This document shows positions 5,198 through 7,161 of a stretch of DNA of 7,161 bases, piece by piece. The stretch is from positions 1-7,161 of the forward strand of contig CAUDEL010000078.1 of the NCBI GenBank assembly GCA_958448555.1. Reading direction: 5' to 3'. Below the pieces are notes generated by a model that saw nothing but the letters and a program-made list of their open reading frames with translations, was not told the origin of the DNA and did not search any database. Position 1 is the first letter of the stretch; every line of letters starts with the position of its first letter. Both the position numbers and the translations under genes were made by a program. The stretch comes from Limiplasma sp958448555 (lineage in GTDB: Bacteria > Bacillota > Clostridia > Christensenellales > Aristaeellaceae).

Positions 5198-7161
5198 GTG
5201 ATCGTTCGCGCAAAAACGGTGCTTTGCCTGATGATGGCGCTTATGATGGCCGTTTCCATGGGCCTGGCGGAGGAGACGCCCAGCTTGAAGGATGACTTTT
5301 ATGCGGTGGTGAACGCCGAATGGCTGGAGCAGACGGAAATTCCCTCGGACGCTCCGGAAGTGAGCGTCTTTTCCGAACTGGGGGACCAGGTCCAGGAGGT
5401 GCTCAAGGCGGACTTCCAGGCCATGCTCGACGGCGAGAAGGCTGTGCCGGAAGAACTGACAGACTTCATCGAGCTCTACCGGCTGGCGGCGGACTATGAA
5501 ACCCGCAATGCCCTGGGCGCGGAGCCGCTCAAGCCGTACCTTGAGAGGATCGAGGCGCTGGACGGTATGGACGCGCTGCGGGAAAACCTGGCAGACCTGA
5601 TGATGGCGGGCATGCCTCTGCCCTTTGGCGTGACAGTGATGGCGGATATGGCCGATGCCTCCGTCAACGCGCTGTATATGGGGCCCTGCGCGCTCTTCCT
5701 GTCGGTTAAGGACTATTATCTCGATGATGCCACCCGTACCACGCTGCAGGGCGTTTACGGCCAGATGTCCAAGAACCTGCTGGTGATGGCGGGCAAGACC
5801 GAGGAGGAGGCCGCGGAGATCGTATCCCAGGCGCTGGCCTTTGACGAAAGTCTAGCGGCCTACAGCCGTACCGCCGAGGAGAGAAGCGACGCCACCGTCA
5901 GCTATAACCCGCAGCCTCTTGCGCAGCTGGACGAGCAGGTGGAGAATTTTGACCTGACCGCCCTGCTGGGAGACCTGATGAAAGAGGTTCCCGAAACCGT
6001 CATCGTGACCGACCCCGCCTATTTTGAGGCCCTGGATGAACTGGTCAGCGACGAGACCTTCCCCCAGATGAAGAGCTGGATGCTGGTGGCGATGGTCAAC
6101 GCCGTCGCCCCCTACCTCAGCGATGACTTCCGCGTGCAGGCCGCCGCCTTCAGCCTCGCGCTCAGCGGCGCCGCTGAGCCGACCGGCGCGGAGGAGGCCG
6201 CCTATAACGTGGCGATGGGCGTGTTTAGCGAGGTTGTGGGCATCTATTACGGCAAGACCTATTTCGGCGAGGAAGCGCGCCAGGACGTGCAGGCCATGGT
6301 GGAGCAGATAGTGGATGTCTACAGGCAGCGCCTGACTGAGAACGAGTGGCTTAGCGACGAGACCCGCGAGATGGCCATCCGCAAGCTGGACCACATGAGC
6401 ATCCATGTGGGATACCCGGATGAGGCAAGGCCCATGTACGCGCTGCTCAAGACGGTGCCCGCCTCCGAGGGCGGCACGCTGGTAGATAACATGATGGCGT
6501 ATACCCGTGCGTCGGCGGAGTATGTCCTCGGCCTCTGCGGACAGCCTGTGGACCGCAGCGAATGGCCCCTGAGCGCGAACACGGTCAATGCCATGTACAC
6601 GCTCACCAACAACAGCATCAACTTCCCCGCCGCCATCCTTCAGGAGCCGTTCTACAGCCTGGAGCAGTCCGCTTCCGCCAACTACGGCGCCATTGGTGCG
6701 GTCATCGCGCATGAAATTTCCCACGCTTTCGATCCCAACGGCTCCAAGTTTGACGAAAACGGTTCGCTGGCCAACTGGTGGACCAAGGAGGACCTGGCGA
6801 AGTTTGAAGAGTTGTCCCAGGCGATGATCGAAGAATTTGACGGCCTGCCCTTTGCGGGTGGAACGGTCAACGGCACCCTGACCGTGACGGAAAATGTAGC
6901 CGATGCGGGCGGCCTGTCCTGCGCGCTGGAGGCGCTCAAGCAGACCGAGGACGAGCCAGACCTGGAGGCCTTTTTCACCAGCTGGGCCAGGGCGTGGCGC
7001 AACAAGGCCACCGAAGCCTATATGAATCTGAACCTGACCATGGACGTGCACGCGCCCTCCAAGCTGCGCGCCAATATCCAGGTGCAGAACCTCGATGATT
7101 TCTTCACCACCTTTGGTATCGAGGAGGGCGACGGCATGTACCGCGCGCCCGAGGACCGCGT
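5198..7161 (+). CDS. Secreted M13-family (neprilysin/PepO-type) zinc metallopeptidase, 3' end cut
   Basis: M13 peptidases are zinc endopeptidases that cleave short peptides. This one carries a signal peptide (residues 1-24: Arg4, Lys6, hydrophobic core, GLA before EET), so it should act outside the membrane. The N-terminal M13 domain spans about 30-410 and the catalytic domain from about 460. Landmarks are N464-A-M-Y467 (the substrate-binding NAYY-type motif), FPAAILQEPFY, the zinc motif H505-E506-I-S-H509, and E565-N-V-A-D569 with the third zinc ligand and the conserved Asp. His618 and Arg624 in DVHAPSKLRA correspond to neprilysin His711 and Arg717. All catalytic residues are therefore present. 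The reading frame is open for 654 codons and ends in YRAPEDRV; the family normally stops a few residues later. I chose GTG 5198, 11 nt after AAGGAG, because it gives a good signal peptide. An in-frame GTG at 5186 overlaps the ribosome site. Confidence 0.95.
   Translation, partial: MIVRAKTVLCLMMALMMAVSMGLAEETPSLKDDFYAVVNAEWLEQTEIPSDAPEVSVFSELGDQVQEVLKADFQAMLDGEKAVPEELTDFIELYRLAADYETRNALGAEPLKPYLERIEALDGMDALRENLADLMMAGMPLPFGVTVMADMADASVNALYMGPCALFLSVKDYYLDDATRTTLQGVYGQMSKNLLVMAGKTEEEAAEIVSQALAFDESLAAYSRTAEERSDATVSYNPQPLAQLDEQVENFDLTALLGDLMKEVPETVIVTDPAYFEALDELVSDETFPQMKSWMLVAMVNAVAPYLSDDFRVQAAAFSLALSGAAEPTGAEEAAYNVAMGVFSEVVGIYYGKTYFGEEARQDVQAMVEQIVDVYRQRLTENEWLSDETREMAIRKLDHMSIHVGYPDEARPMYALLKTVPASEGGTLVDNMMAYTRASAEYVLGLCGQPVDRSEWPLSANTVNAMYTLTNNSINFPAAILQEPFYSLEQSASANYGAIGAVIAHEISHAFDPNGSKFDENGSLANWWTKEDLAKFEELSQAMIEEFDGLPFAGGTVNGTLTVTENVADAGGLSCALEALKQTEDEPDLEAFFTSWARAWRNKATEAYMNLNLTMDVHAPSKLRANIQVQNLDDFFTTFGIEEGDGMYRAPEDR

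Noticed and set aside
5852..7051. A 399-codon open frame on the minus strand.
   Set aside because: It is the codon-aligned antisense of the M13 peptidase gene, which has every catalytic motif.

Overview
The window is GC-rich, tightly packed bacterial DNA. It most likely comes from a GC-rich Firmicute of the Clostridia type. This placement is an inference from four things: strong AAGGAG-type ribosome sites, TTG and GTG starts, a GyrB of the short Gram-positive form (663 aa, without the large enterobacterial insert), and secreted proteins with Gram-positive-like signal peptides. No species can be named from this sequence alone.

Left part, minus strand (1-3816). A gene for a small secreted protein with two peptidoglycan-binding domains (3205-3765) has its own promoter and ends in a clear intrinsic terminator. 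Next comes a gyrB promoter with an extended -10, then gyrB (1031-3022) and gyrA (988 down to the window edge, 5' part only). gyrB and gyrA are 42 bp apart and form one operon for DNA gyrase. The usual Firmicute neighbour recF is not upstream of gyrB.

Middle (3893-4084). A tRNA-Arg(CCT) gene on the plus strand has a strong promoter and an intrinsic terminator. It is transcribed divergently from the peptidoglycan-binding gene, and the spacer between them holds a possible operator.

Right part, plus strand (4126-7161). A promoter is followed by a leader of about 160 nt that can fold into a closed multi-helix structure. This leads into a gene for a fused carboxymuconolactone-decarboxylase-like/cupin protein (4323-5075). 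A near-consensus promoter then drives a secreted M13 (neprilysin/PepO-type) zinc metallopeptidase (5198 to the window edge), which lacks only its last few residues.

No mobile element, CRISPR array or phage gene was seen. The genes are mostly housekeeping or common accessory types. The points most worth a second look are the structured leader before the CMD-cupin gene, two unusual residues in the GyrB ATP/coumarin pocket, and an ATG-TAG start-stop element just before the M13 start codon.
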